Below are positions 48,846 to 57,026 of a DNA stretch of 64,000 nt, one piece after another; position 1 is the stretch's first letter, and the number at the start of each line of letters is the position of its first letter. Position numbers and translations under genes: made by a program. Where the stretch lies: positions 310,001 through 374,000 of the forward strand of contig NZ_JACIAY010000002.1 of NCBI RefSeq assembly GCF_014194975.1, in the 5' to 3' direction. The DNA is from Sphingomonas sp. BK580. Lineage in GTDB: Bacteria; Pseudomonadota; Alphaproteobacteria; Sphingomonadales; Sphingomonadaceae. Below the pieces are notes generated by a model. It had not been told where the DNA came from. It did no database searches and was given only the letters and a program-made list of their open reading frames with translations.

Positions 48846-50294
48846 TCACCGCACCGTGGCCGGTTGCGCCGCCTCCGCCTCGCCGCCGCGCGCGTCGCGC
48901 ACCGATGGGCGCAGCCGCGCGAGGCTGCACAGCCCCGCCACCAGCGCCAGCCCGGCCGAGACCAGCGGCGGCGCCGCGCCGGCGCCGACGCCCGCCGCCA
49001 GCAGCGCCGACACCAGCGTGGCCCCGGTCGTTTGTCCGACCAGCCGCACCGTGCTGACCAGCCCGCCCGCCGCGGCGGCGCGCTCGCGCGGGGCGGAGCC
49101 GATGATCAGCCGTGCGTTGGGCGGCAGGAAGGTGCCGAACCCCGAGCCGCACAGCGCCATCCGCCACGCGACGTCGAAATAGCTCGGGTCGGCCGGCATC
49201 AGCGCGATCAGCACGAGCGCGACGATCGAGACCGACATGCCGATGCCGCCGAGCAGGCCCGCGGGTACCCGGTCCGAGAGCCAGCCGGTCAACGGCGCGA
49301 CGATCATGTTGGTCAGCGGCCACGGCGCGATCGCGGCGCCGACCTCTGCCGCGGTGAAGCCGTACTCATGCGTCAGCCGAAACGGCGTCGACAGCAGCAG
49401 CGTCATCGAGGCGACGAAGGCGGTGAAGCCGCCGATCGTCGACAGCGCGATCACCGGCCGTGCGAGCAGGTCGACCGGCAGGATCGGGTTGGCGGTCACC
49501 CGCTCGCGCCGCACATAGATCGCGCCGACCGCGACGCCGAGCAGCACGATCGCGGCGGAAACGACCGGGCTGTCGCCGTGCACCGCGCTCTCCGCGCCGC
49601 CGATCACGAGGCCGAACATCGCCGCGCACATCACCGCGCCATAGCCGTCGAAGTGGCGGTCGCGCGGCGGCGCGTCGGGCAGGGCGCGGCCGAGCAGCAG
49701 CGAGGCGAGCGCGAAGGGGATGGCGCTGGCGAACACCCAGGGCCAGGGCGCCACCGCGAGCACCAGTCCGCCGATGGTCGGCGCCGCCGCCGCCGAGCTC
49801 GACACGACCACCGAGTTGATACCGAGGCCACGCCCCAGCTGTGCGCTCGGATAGGTCTGGCGGATCAGCGCCGAGGCGACCGCCAGTGCGCCCGCCGCAC
49901 CGACCGCCTGTGCCGCGCGCACGACCAGCAGGAAGGGCAGGCTCTTGGCGAAGAAGCAGAGCAATGTCGCGATGGTGAAGATGAGCTGACCGAGCTGGTA
50001 CAGGCGCTTCAGCCCGATCCGCTCGCCCAGTCCGGCGAAGGGCAGCAGCAGCATGACCAGCATCAGCTGATAGACGGTGACGATCGCCACGACGGCCGAC
50101 GAGCCGACGCCGAGGTCGCGTGCGATCGTGGGCAGCGCGACATTGGCGACGCCGCCGTCGATGATCACCAGCGCGGTGCCGAAGCACAGCGCCGCCACCG
50201 CCGCGTAGCGGCGCGGTGTGGGGAGGCCGTCGGCGAGCGCGGCGGAGGTGGTGGCGCGCGCGGGGATGCGGCGGATCGGGTCAGCGAAGGGCAT
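48846..50294 (-). CDS. DHA2-family MFS drug exporter
   Basis: This 482-residue protein has about 14 predicted membrane helices, typical of the DHA2 (EmrB/QacA) proton antiporters. Visible marks are the first-helix LVIIDGGVANVALPTIARDL, the motif-A region FAGLGERIGLKRLY, and the motif-C-like SAAAAPTIGGLVLA. It would export hydrophobic compounds; the substrate is unknown. No TetR or MarR regulator or membrane-fusion partner is next to it. It diverges from the S9 peptidase gene. Confidence 0.85.
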   Translation of the reverse strand: MPFADPIRRIPARATTSAALADGLPTPRRYAAVAALCFGTALVIIDGGVANVALPTIARDLGVGSSAVVAIVTVYQLMLVMLLLPFAGLGERIGLKRLYQLGQLIFTIATLLCFFAKSLPFLLVVRAAQAVGAAGALAVASALIRQTYPSAQLGRGLGINSVVVSSSAAAAPTIGGLVLAVAPWPWVFASAIPFALASLLLGRALPDAPPRDRHFDGYGAVMCAAMFGLVIGGAESAVHGDSPVVSAAIVLLGVAVGAIYVRRERVTANPILPVDLLARPVIALSTIGGFTAFVASMTLLLSTPFRLTHEYGFTAAEVGAAIAPWPLTNMIVAPLTGWLSDRVPAGLLGGIGMSVSIVALVLIALMPADPSYFDVAWRMALCGSGFGTFLPPNARLIIGSAPRERAAAAGGLVSTVRLVGQTTGATLVSALLAAGVGAGAAPPLVSAGLALVAGLCSLARLRPSVRDARGGEAEAAQPATVR

Positions 50295-50372
50295 CGTCGC
50301 AGGCGTGACTCGTCAGCGCACGGCTTGTTCCGCGTCGCGGCCGGCCGCACAAGGCGGTGAGAGGAGACGAGG

Positions 50373-52475
50373 ATGACGCGAGTGAGCCGGTTCGGCATGG
50401 GGGTGGCATTGGCCGCGGCGCTTGCGGGCGCGCCGACGCTCGCGCAGAGCAGGGCGATGAGCGACGACCCCTATATCTGGCTCGAGGACAAGGACGGTGC
50501 CAAGGCGCTCGCCTGGGTCGAGGCGGAGAACAAGCGCACGCTGCCGCGACTGGAGAGCGACCCGCGCTACGAGGGCTTCCGCTCCGAGGCGCTGGCGATC
50601 GCCGCCGCCAAGGACCGTATCCCGATGCCCGGGCAGTTGATGGGACGGATCGTCAATTTCTGGCGCGATGCCGACCATCCGCAGGGCATCCTGCGCTGGA
50701 CCGGTGTCGAGGACTATGCCCGGCCGGAGCCGCGCTGGCAGACGTTGCTCGACCTCGACGCACTGAGTCGCGCCGAGTCGCGCAAGTGGGTCTACAAGGG
50801 GCTTACCTGCCTGCAACCCGAGGAGACGCGCTGCCTCGTCGCTCTCTCCGAGGGCGGTGAGGACGCGGTGACCTACCGCGAGTTCGACCTCGCCGCAGGC
50901 CGCTTCGTCGCGGACGGCTTCGTGCTGCCGACCTCCAAGCAGGGTGCGACCTGGATCGATCAGGACACGCTGATGGTCAGCCGTGACTGGGGCGCGGGGA
51001 CGATGACCGCGTCGAGCTACCCGTTCGTCGTCAAGCTGCTCCGGCGCGGGCAGCCGCTCGATCAGGCGCTGGAGGTGTTCCGCGGCGACGCCGGCGACCA
51101 GCTCGGCACCTATGCCAGCACGATCACCGACGGCGCAGGCCATCGCGCGGTGTTCATCGAGCGCCGCCGCACCTTCTTCGGCGGCGACAAGGCATTGTGG
51201 ACCCCGCAGGGGATCCGTCCGCTCGACCTGCCGCAACGAACGTCGCCGGCGGGGATGATCGACGGCCGCGTGGTCTTCGAGACGAGCGAGCCATGGGGCA
51301 GGGTACCCGCCGGCGGGGTCGGCGCGGTCGCGCTGAGCGACCTCGTGGCAGGGCGCACGACGCCGACCGTGGTGTTCGCGCCGAGCGCACGCCAGGCAGT
51401 CACCGGCCTCGACACCACCCGCCACCATCTGCTGCTGCAATATACCGACAACGTCCGTGGCCGAGTCGCGGTCTACACGCCGCAGGGAGAAGGCTGGACG
51501 TCGCGCCCCGTCGCGCTGCCCGACAATGCCAGCTTCGGCATCGCGGGCACGTCGGACCGCAACGACCTTGCCTATCTCTCCACCACCGGCTTCCTGACTC
51601 CGACCACGCTGGCGCGCTTCGACGTCGCGAACGCCGCCGCGCCGCAGCCGATCAAGGCGTTGCCCGCCAAGTTCGATGCCGCGGGGCTGGTCGCCGATCA
51701 GTACGAGGCGACGTCGAGCGACGGCACCAAGGTGCCCTATTTCGTCGTCCACCGCCGCGACGCGCGGCGTGACGGCACCACGCCGACGATCATGACAGCG
51801 TACGGCGGCTTCGAAGTGCCGATGCTGCCGAGCTATGTCGCCACGGTCGGCAAGCTGTGGCTCGAGCGCGGGGGCGCCTATGTGCTCGCCAACATCCGCG
51901 GCGGGGGCGAGTTCGGTCCCGCGTGGCACGACGCCGGGCGCAAGACGAAGCGCCAGGTGATCTACGACGACTTCGCCGCGGTGGCACAGGATCTGATCGC
52001 GCGGCGGCTGACCAGCCCGTCGAAGCTCGGCATCTACGGTGGCTCGAACGGCGGGCTGCTGATGGGGGTCGAGTTCAACCAGCATCCCGAACTGTGGCAG
52101 GCGGTCACGATCCAGGTGCCGCTGCTCGACATGCTGCGGTACGAGCAGATCGCGGCGGGCGCCTCCTGGGTCGACGAATATGGCTCGGTCAGCGTGCCCG
52201 ACGAGCGCGCCTTCCTCGCCACGATCTCGCCGTACCAGAACATCCGCAAGGGCGTGCGCTACCCCGAGCCGTACATCTGGACGACCACCAAGGACGACCG
52301 GGTCGGCCCGCAGCACGCGCGCAAGTTCGCCGCGCGGCTGAAGGAATATGGGCTGCCCTATCTCTTCTACGAGGACACGGCCGGCGGGCATTCGGGTGAT
52401 GCGGACATCGAGCAGGGCGCGCGGCTGCAGGCACTGCAGATGACCTATTTCGCACAGAAGCTGATGCCGCGCTGA
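50373..52475 (+). CDS. Exported prolyl oligopeptidase family (S9A) serine peptidase
   Basis: This 700-residue protein has a signal peptide (MTRVSRFGMGVALAAALAG, cut near AQS), a beta-propeller region (about 40-430) and a C-terminal alpha/beta-hydrolase domain. The nucleophile is in YGGSNGGLLMGV (about Ser 557), the acid lies in WTTTKDDRVGPQHA, and the histidine in GGHSGDADIEQ. The start DDPYIWLEDKDG is shared with prolyl endopeptidases. It would cleave after proline in short peptides, probably in the periplasm. A GAGGAGACGAGG ribosome site precedes the ATG. Confidence 0.92.
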   Translation: MTRVSRFGMGVALAAALAGAPTLAQSRAMSDDPYIWLEDKDGAKALAWVEAENKRTLPRLESDPRYEGFRSEALAIAAAKDRIPMPGQLMGRIVNFWRDADHPQGILRWTGVEDYARPEPRWQTLLDLDALSRAESRKWVYKGLTCLQPEETRCLVALSEGGEDAVTYREFDLAAGRFVADGFVLPTSKQGATWIDQDTLMVSRDWGAGTMTASSYPFVVKLLRRGQPLDQALEVFRGDAGDQLGTYASTITDGAGHRAVFIERRRTFFGGDKALWTPQGIRPLDLPQRTSPAGMIDGRVVFETSEPWGRVPAGGVGAVALSDLVAGRTTPTVVFAPSARQAVTGLDTTRHHLLLQYTDNVRGRVAVYTPQGEGWTSRPVALPDNASFGIAGTSDRNDLAYLSTTGFLTPTTLARFDVANAAAPQPIKALPAKFDAAGLVADQYEATSSDGTKVPYFVVHRRDARRDGTTPTIMTAYGGFEVPMLPSYVATVGKLWLERGGAYVLANIRGGGEFGPAWHDAGRKTKRQVIYDDFAAVAQDLIARRLTSPSKLGIYGGSNGGLLMGVEFNQHPELWQAVTIQVPLLDMLRYEQIAAGASWVDEYGSVSVPDERAFLATISPYQNIRKGVRYPEPYIWTTTKDDRVGPQHARKFAARLKEYGLPYLFYEDTAGGHSGDADIEQGARLQALQMTYFAQKLMPR

Positions 52476-52496
52476 GGGGTTTCTCGTGCTATGATG

Positions 52497-52521
52497 GGAA
52501 CGTAGCCGGTCGCGTGAGGTT
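52497..52521 (+). promoter_or_regulatory. Weak EcfG-like promoter
   Basis: GGAAC (52497-52501) is followed after 16 bp by GGTT, one base off the CGTT consensus. It lies about 40 bp before the next gene. This is suggestive only. Confidence 0.3.
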
Positions 52522-52559
52522 CTTGCTGCGACGCAGCGCGATCGGCTAGGGGCAGCGTG

Positions 52560-52898
52560 ATGAATGCTCAGACGATGAACAAGCCAAGCGCCGTTCCCGA
52601 CACCGTCCCGATCGTCTTCGAGGCGATCGTCAAGCAGCAGGCGATCGCGGCGACCTACAATCGCGGCGAGGTCACGCTGGCGCCGCACATCCTCTATACG
52701 AAGCACGGCGAGATCTATCTCGACGCGCTGACGCTCGAACGCGACGGCCAGCCGCCGAAGGAGCCCAAGATCGGCGCGTTCAAGCTGTCAGGCCTCAATG
52801 GGCTGCGGATCACGCCGCGGCGTTTCAAGCCCAGCGAGCTGTTCGTGCCCGGCGATGGCAAGTACGAGGGCGTGACGTTGCTGGCCGTGGAGGTCTGA
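52560..52898 (+). CDS. WYL-domain-like small protein
   Basis: This 112-residue protein has the pattern IVFEAIVKQQAIAATYN, APHILYTKHGEIYLDALT and FKLSGLNGLRI. It resembles a stand-alone WYL domain, a ligand-sensing beta fold usually joined to a DNA-binding domain. No helix-turn-helix is present. The ATG at 52560 is preferred over the GTG just before it, after a GGGGCAGC site. It may be a partner or leftover of a regulator. An EcfG-like site lies upstream. The assignment rests on pattern resemblance alone. Confidence 0.6.
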   Translation: MNAQTMNKPSAVPDTVPIVFEAIVKQQAIAATYNRGEVTLAPHILYTKHGEIYLDALTLERDGQPPKEPKIGAFKLSGLNGLRITPRRFKPSELFVPGDGKYEGVTLLAVEV

Positions 52899-52903
52899 CC
52901 GGC

Positions 52904-53332
52904 TTGCCGGTCGATCGCTACGCTTCCTACGGCTTCAAGCGCCAGCGCGAGAGTGTCGCGCGGCGCTGTGGCCGGTGGGCGCTCGCGCTGTTCTATGCGC
53001 TGGGTGGGATCGCGCATTTCGTCTTCACCGACGCGATGGCGGCGATCGTGCCGCCCGCGCTTCCCATGCCGGTCGCCGTCGTGGCGGTGACCGGCGTGAT
53101 CGAGCTCGCTGGCGCGGCGATGCTGCTGCCGCGCGCGACCCGCCGCGTCGCGGGTTGGGGGCTCGCCGCCTACGCGCTGGGCGTCTGGCCGGCGAACATC
53201 TATCACGCCCTGCACGATCTCGGCAGCGGCACCGGCCTGCCGATCTGGTACCATGCGCCGCGGCTGCTGCTCCAGCCGGCGATCGTGTGGTGGGCCTTGT
53301 GGGGGAGCGGCGCGGTGGAACTGCGCAGATAG
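52904..53332 (+). CDS. DoxX-like small membrane protein
   Basis: This 142-residue protein has four hydrophobic helices and the DoxX-family look: LALFYALGGIAHFVFTDAMAAIVP, GVIELAGAAMLLP and GLAAYALGVWPANIYHAL. The start is a TTG at 52904, 5 bp after the previous stop, with a GGAGG site about 12 bp upstream. Related proteins act in respiration or redox homeostasis, but the role here is open. It is probably co-transcribed with the WYL-like gene. Confidence 0.75.
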   Translation: MPVDRYASYGFKRQRESVARRCGRWALALFYALGGIAHFVFTDAMAAIVPPALPMPVAVVAVTGVIELAGAAMLLPRATRRVAGWGLAAYALGVWPANIYHALHDLGSGTGLPIWYHAPRLLLQPAIVWWALWGSGAVELRR

Positions 53333-53346
53333 AGGCGGCTTCCCGA

Positions 53347-53442
53347 GGTGCTCGGGCGCAGGCCGGAGCCTGGGTGGTAAGGCGGTGATGGCTCTCACGC
53401 GGCGTCGCCCAACAGCGCTTCGGCCCGCGCCGGGGCACGTAG
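53347..53442. repeat. 96-bp inverted-repeat element (family B variant)
   Basis: The left end is GGTGCTCGGGCGCAGGCCGG and the right end, on the other strand, is CTACGTGCCCCGGCGCGGGC. It sits between convergent genes and is close in sequence to the element at 42870. Confidence 0.65.
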
Positions 53443-53471
53443 CTCAGAGGCGACGCGACGAGGTCGGCGAA

Positions 53472-53966
53472 CTATCCCGCGAGCGCCTGCGCCAACGCGT
53501 CCTTGCTCATCCTCGAGCGACCGGGAATGTCGCGCTTCCGCGCCTCGGCGTAGAGCTCGGCCTTGGAGCGATGATCGCGGTAGCGCCGCGTCTTCTCCGC
53601 GACGTCGTCGGGCTGTGCGGAGAATTGCCGGCCCTTCTTCGTGTCGGCCCGCTTCTTCGCACTGGTGCGCGCATACTCCTCGTCCGACAGCGCCTCGCGC
53701 GCCTTCTTGGGCAGATAGCGCTCGCCGCTTTCCCCGCTCTTGGCGCCCGATCTGGTGCCCCATTCCTCCTCGCTCCACTGGTGGAGCGAGTTGTCCTCGT
53801 CCTTGCCGCCCTTATAGCCGCCGCCGCGCTTCTTATACTCGGCGACCGCCATCTGCGCCTTGCGCGCGGACCATTGGCCCTTCCGGCCGCCCTTCGCACC
53901 GGCGGTGATCTCGTCCTTCACCTTCTCCCAAAGGGCGGGGTCGGTCTTCTCGGCGGTCTCGGACAT
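53472..53966 (-). CDS. DUF5872-like basic protein with C-terminal SAP/Rho-N-like helix pair
   Basis: This 164-residue lysine-rich protein has the pattern GQWSARKAQMAVAEYKKRGGGYKGGKDEDN and GERYLPKKAREALS, which matches my memory of the DUF5872 group. The C-terminus SKAELYAEARKRDIPGRSRMSKDALAQAL looks like a SAP or Rho-N-type helix pair that binds nucleic acid. It has no membrane or signal segment. It lies downstream of the helicase gene on the same strand. DNA or RNA binding is inferred; function unknown. Confidence 0.7.
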   Translation of the reverse strand: MSETAEKTDPALWEKVKDEITAGAKGGRKGQWSARKAQMAVAEYKKRGGGYKGGKDEDNSLHQWSEEEWGTRSGAKSGESGERYLPKKAREALSDEEYARTSAKKRADTKKGRQFSAQPDDVAEKTRRYRDHRSKAELYAEARKRDIPGRSRMSKDALAQALAG

Positions 53967-54009
53967 GGCGCACCTCCGCCGCGGACAACCCCGGCGCGGC
54001 GGGAAAGTC

Positions 54010-56331
54010 TCAGCTGGCGCTGACGAAACTGTCCATCACGCGCTTGCGCCCGGCCTGTTCGAAGTCGATCTCTAGCTTGTTGCCCTCGATCTCGGCGATC
54101 GCGCCATAGCCGAACTTCTGATGGAACACGCGCTGTCCCACCGCCAGATCGCCGCGCCCCTTGTTGCCGATGCTCACCGCCGAGGCGCGGCTCTCCACCA
54201 CGCGGACCGGCTCGCGCGAGAAGGTGCGGCTGGTCCACTCGCCGCCGGGCTTGCTCCCGCCCTGTGCGCCGAGCGTCCCCGCCGCGCGCTGCCAGCCCGG
54301 ACCGCGCCCGGTGCCGCGCGCGGCGTCGGCGAAGGGGTCGGCGTGCTCGCTCCAGTTTGCGCGCCACAGGCTCTCGCCCCCCGACATGCTCGTCTCGCTC
54401 TCGACATGCGCGTCGGGCAGCTCGCCCACGAAGCGCGACGGCAGCGAGCTGGTCCACTGGCCGTAGATGCGGCGGTTGGCGGCGTGGAGGATGGTGGCGC
54501 GGCGGCGCGCGCGCGTGATCGCGACATAGGCGAGGCGGCGCTCCTCCTCGAGGCTGCGCGTGCCGCCCTCGTCGAGCGCGCGCTGCGACGGGAACAGCCC
54601 TTCCTCCCAGCCGGCGAGGAAGACGGTGTCGAACTCCAGCCCCTTGGCGGCGTGGATCGTCATGATCGTCACCTTGGGGTCCTCGCGCGTCGCCTCATTG
54701 TCCATGACGAGGCTGACATGCTCGAGGAAGGCGCCGAGCGTCTCGTATTCCTCCATCGCGCGCACCAGCTCGGTGAGGTTCTCGAGCCGCCCCGCCGCCT
54801 CGGCCGACTTCTCCGCCTGCCACATCGCGGTATAGCCGCTCTCGTCGAGGATCTGTCGCGCCAGCTCGGCATGGGGCAGGTCGTTGGCCATGTCGCGCCA
54901 GCGCGCGAGGTCGCCGACGAAGCGGCCGAGCGCCTTGCGCGCCTGCGGGGTGAGCTCGTCGCTGTCGAGGATGCGCGCCGCCGCGATCGACAGCGGCAGC
55001 CGCTCCGCGCGCGCGAGCTGGTGGAGCTTGGCGATCGCCTTGTCGCCGAGGCCGCGCTTGGGCGTGTTGACGATCCGCTCGAAGGCGAGGTCGTCGGCGG
55101 GCTGGTGGACGGTGCGCAGATAGGCGAGCGCGTCGCGGATCTCGGCGCGCTCGTAGAAGCGGAAGCCGCCGACGATGCGATAGGGCAGGCCGATCGCGAT
55201 GAAGCGGTCCTCGAACTCGCGCGTCTGGTGCTGCGCGCGCACCAGGATCGCGACATGGTCGAGGCTGGTGCCGTCGCGCTGCGCCGCCTCGATCTCCTCG
55301 CCGACGCGACGCGCCTCCTCGGGCCCGTCCCACACGCCGAGCACGCGCACCTTCTCGCCCGCGTCGAGCTCGGTCCACAGCTCCTTGCCGAGCCGCCCGC
55401 CGTTGTTGGCGATCACGCCCGAGGCGGCGGCGAGGATATGCGGGGTGGAGCGGTAGTTCTGCTCCAGCCGGATCACCTTGGCGCCGGGAAAGTCCTTCTC
55501 GAACTTGAGGATGTTCTCCACCTGCGCGCCGCGCCAGGAGTAGATCGACTGGTCGTCGTCGCCGACGCAGCAGATGTTGCGGCGCTCCTGCGCGAGCAGC
55601 CGCAGCCAGAGATACTGGACCGAGTTGGTGTCCTGATACTCGTCCACCATGATGTAGCGGAAGCGCTGCTGGTACTGCTCCAGCACCGAGCGCTCGCGCT
55701 TCAGGATCGTCAGCACGTGGAGCAGCAGGTCGCCGAAGTCGCACGCGTTCACCGCGCGCAGCCGGTCCTGGTACTGCTGGTAGAGCTCGCCGCCGCGGCC
55801 GTTGCCGTAGCGCTCGCTCTCGCCCGCGTCGATCTCGGACGGGGTGAGACCCTTATTCTTCCACTCGTCGATCAGCCCGGCGAGGCTGCGCGCGGGAAAG
55901 CGCTTCTCGTCGAGGTCGGCCGCGACGATCAGTTGCTTGAGCAGGCGCAGCTGATCGTCGGTGTCGAGGATCGTGAAATTGCTCTGCAGCCCGACCAGCT
56001 CGGCGTGGCGACGCAGCATCTTGGCGCCGATCGCGTGAAAGGTGCCGAGCCATGGCATGCCCTCCACCGCGTCACCGACGAGCCGACCGACGCGCTCGCG
56101 CATCTCGCGCGCGGCCTTGTTGGTGAAAGTGACGCTGAGGATCTCGGACGGGTAAGCCTTTCGCGTCCACAGCAGATGGGCGAGCCGGGCGGTGAGCGCC
56201 GCGGTCTTCCCTGTGCCGGCGCCGGCGAGGACGAGCACCGGCCCGTCGGTGGTGAGCACCGCGTCGCGCTGGGGCGGGTTGAGCCCGGCGAGATAAGGCG
56301 GGTCCTGGAGGGCGTTGGCTGTCTCGGTCAC
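54010..56331 (-). CDS. UvrD/Rep/PcrA-type ATP-dependent DNA helicase
   Basis: This superfamily 1A 3'-5' helicase of about 773 residues has all motifs in order: LNPPQRDAV (Q motif), LAGAGTGKTAALTAR (Walker A, about 35), VTFTNKAAREM, MVDEYQDTN, GDDDQSIYSWRGA, LEQNYRSTPHIL, TIHAAKGLEFDTVFLAG and YVAITRAR. The C-terminal end (VFHQKFGYGAIAEIEG) is a Tudor-like segment that contacts RNA polymerase in UvrD/PcrA. It functions in repair and replication restart. The GTG at 56331 begins TETANALQDPPYLAGLN; a LexA-type site ends 4 bp upstream, so the leader must be very short. Confidence 0.95.
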   Translation of the reverse strand: MTETANALQDPPYLAGLNPPQRDAVLTTDGPVLVLAGAGTGKTAALTARLAHLLWTRKAYPSEILSVTFTNKAAREMRERVGRLVGDAVEGMPWLGTFHAIGAKMLRRHAELVGLQSNFTILDTDDQLRLLKQLIVAADLDEKRFPARSLAGLIDEWKNKGLTPSEIDAGESERYGNGRGGELYQQYQDRLRAVNACDFGDLLLHVLTILKRERSVLEQYQQRFRYIMVDEYQDTNSVQYLWLRLLAQERRNICCVGDDDQSIYSWRGAQVENILKFEKDFPGAKVIRLEQNYRSTPHILAAASGVIANNGGRLGKELWTELDAGEKVRVLGVWDGPEEARRVGEEIEAAQRDGTSLDHVAILVRAQHQTREFEDRFIAIGLPYRIVGGFRFYERAEIRDALAYLRTVHQPADDLAFERIVNTPKRGLGDKAIAKLHQLARAERLPLSIAAARILDSDELTPQARKALGRFVGDLARWRDMANDLPHAELARQILDESGYTAMWQAEKSAEAAGRLENLTELVRAMEEYETLGAFLEHVSLVMDNEATREDPKVTIMTIHAAKGLEFDTVFLAGWEEGLFPSQRALDEGGTRSLEEERRLAYVAITRARRRATILHAANRRIYGQWTSSLPSRFVGELPDAHVESETSMSGGESLWRANWSEHADPFADAARGTGRGPGWQRAAGTLGAQGGSKPGGEWTSRTFSREPVRVVESRASAVSIGNKGRGDLAVGQRVFHQKFGYGAIAEIEGNKLEIDFEQAGRKRVMDSFVSAS

Positions 56332-56335
56332 CCCC

Positions 56336-56350
56336 GAACAGGTAGGGAAC
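56336..56350 (-). promoter_or_regulatory. LexA-type SOS box of the UvrD-type helicase
   Basis: On the minus strand this reads GTTC-CCTACCT-GTTC, nearly the same as the radA site (GTTC-CCTTCCT-GTTC). It lies directly before the GTG start. Confidence 0.7.
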
Positions 56351-56439
56351 GACGCGCCGCGGAGCAAGCGCGCGGCTTGTCAGATGCCGGATGTCGTGAG
56401 AACGTCATGGCAACATCGGCCGAGTCGAGGGAGAGTGGG

Positions 56440-56853
56440 ATGGCGGAGCAGGCGACAATCGCGGGGAGCTGTCACTGCGGCGCGATCCGCTACGAGGCGG
56501 AGGGCGCGCCCGAGCACCACGCGCTGTGCCACTGCACCGACTGCCGTGCCTGGTCGGGCGCGCCGGTGGTCGGCTGGATCGCCTTCCGGGAGGATCATCT
56601 TAGCGCGACGGGCGAGCCGGTGACGTATCGTTCGTCCGAGCACGGCGAGCGCCAGTTCTGCGGGCGCTGCGGTACCGGCCTGTTCTATCGCAACGCGAGC
56701 GCGCTGCCAGGGCTGGTCGACGTTCAGTCGGGGACGCTGGACGACCCGGCCGCGTTCCCACCCGGTGCGCAGATCATGGTCAAGGAGCGGCTCCCGTGGA
56801 CCGCCGGGATGACGGACCTGCCCGCCTTCGCGGGCTATCCGGGCGTGGACTGA
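56440..56853 (+). CDS. GFA/CENP-V-domain protein
   Basis: This 137-residue protein has the GFA zinc-binding cysteines: GSCHCGAIRYEA, LCHCTDCRAWSG and FCGRCGTGLFYR. The family includes proposed glutathione-dependent formaldehyde-activating enzymes, although many members have no proven activity. I chose the ATG at 56440 because of the GGGAGAG site before it; an upstream ATG at 56407 would add 11 residues. It diverges from the helicase gene and stands alone. Confidence 0.85.
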   Translation: MAEQATIAGSCHCGAIRYEAEGAPEHHALCHCTDCRAWSGAPVVGWIAFREDHLSATGEPVTYRSSEHGERQFCGRCGTGLFYRNASALPGLVDVQSGTLDDPAAFPPGAQIMVKERLPWTAGMTDLPAFAGYPGVD

Positions 56854-56983
56854 GCCGGGCCGGCGACCGGTTCGAGGCGGGACGGCGTGCCGCGCGCCTC
56901 CGGTCGCGGGGACTCGCGCGGCACGCCGCCGGCACATCGCCACGACCGTGCGGCGTCGTTCCTGGCCCATCATGGGACATTAA

Positions 56984-57001
56984 TCGTCATTAAAGTGTCA
57001 C
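56984..57001 (+). promoter_or_regulatory. Possible PHO box before the phosphate transporter
   Basis: TCGTCAT-TAAA-GTGTCAC has two 7-bp direct repeats spaced like the PhoB consensus (CTGTCAT-N4-CTGTCAC). It ends 25 bp before the start codon, leaving little room for a -10. The same stretch also holds an inverted repeat TTAAT-N4-ATTAA. Confidence 0.4.
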
Positions 57002-57026
57002 GTTCGGGGCGGAAGGCGGAGCCACC

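Noticed and set aside
54121..56853. A 910-codon open frame antisense to the helicase
   Set aside because: Only its last 137 codons (the GFA gene) look like protein; the remainder is the shadow of the helicase gene.
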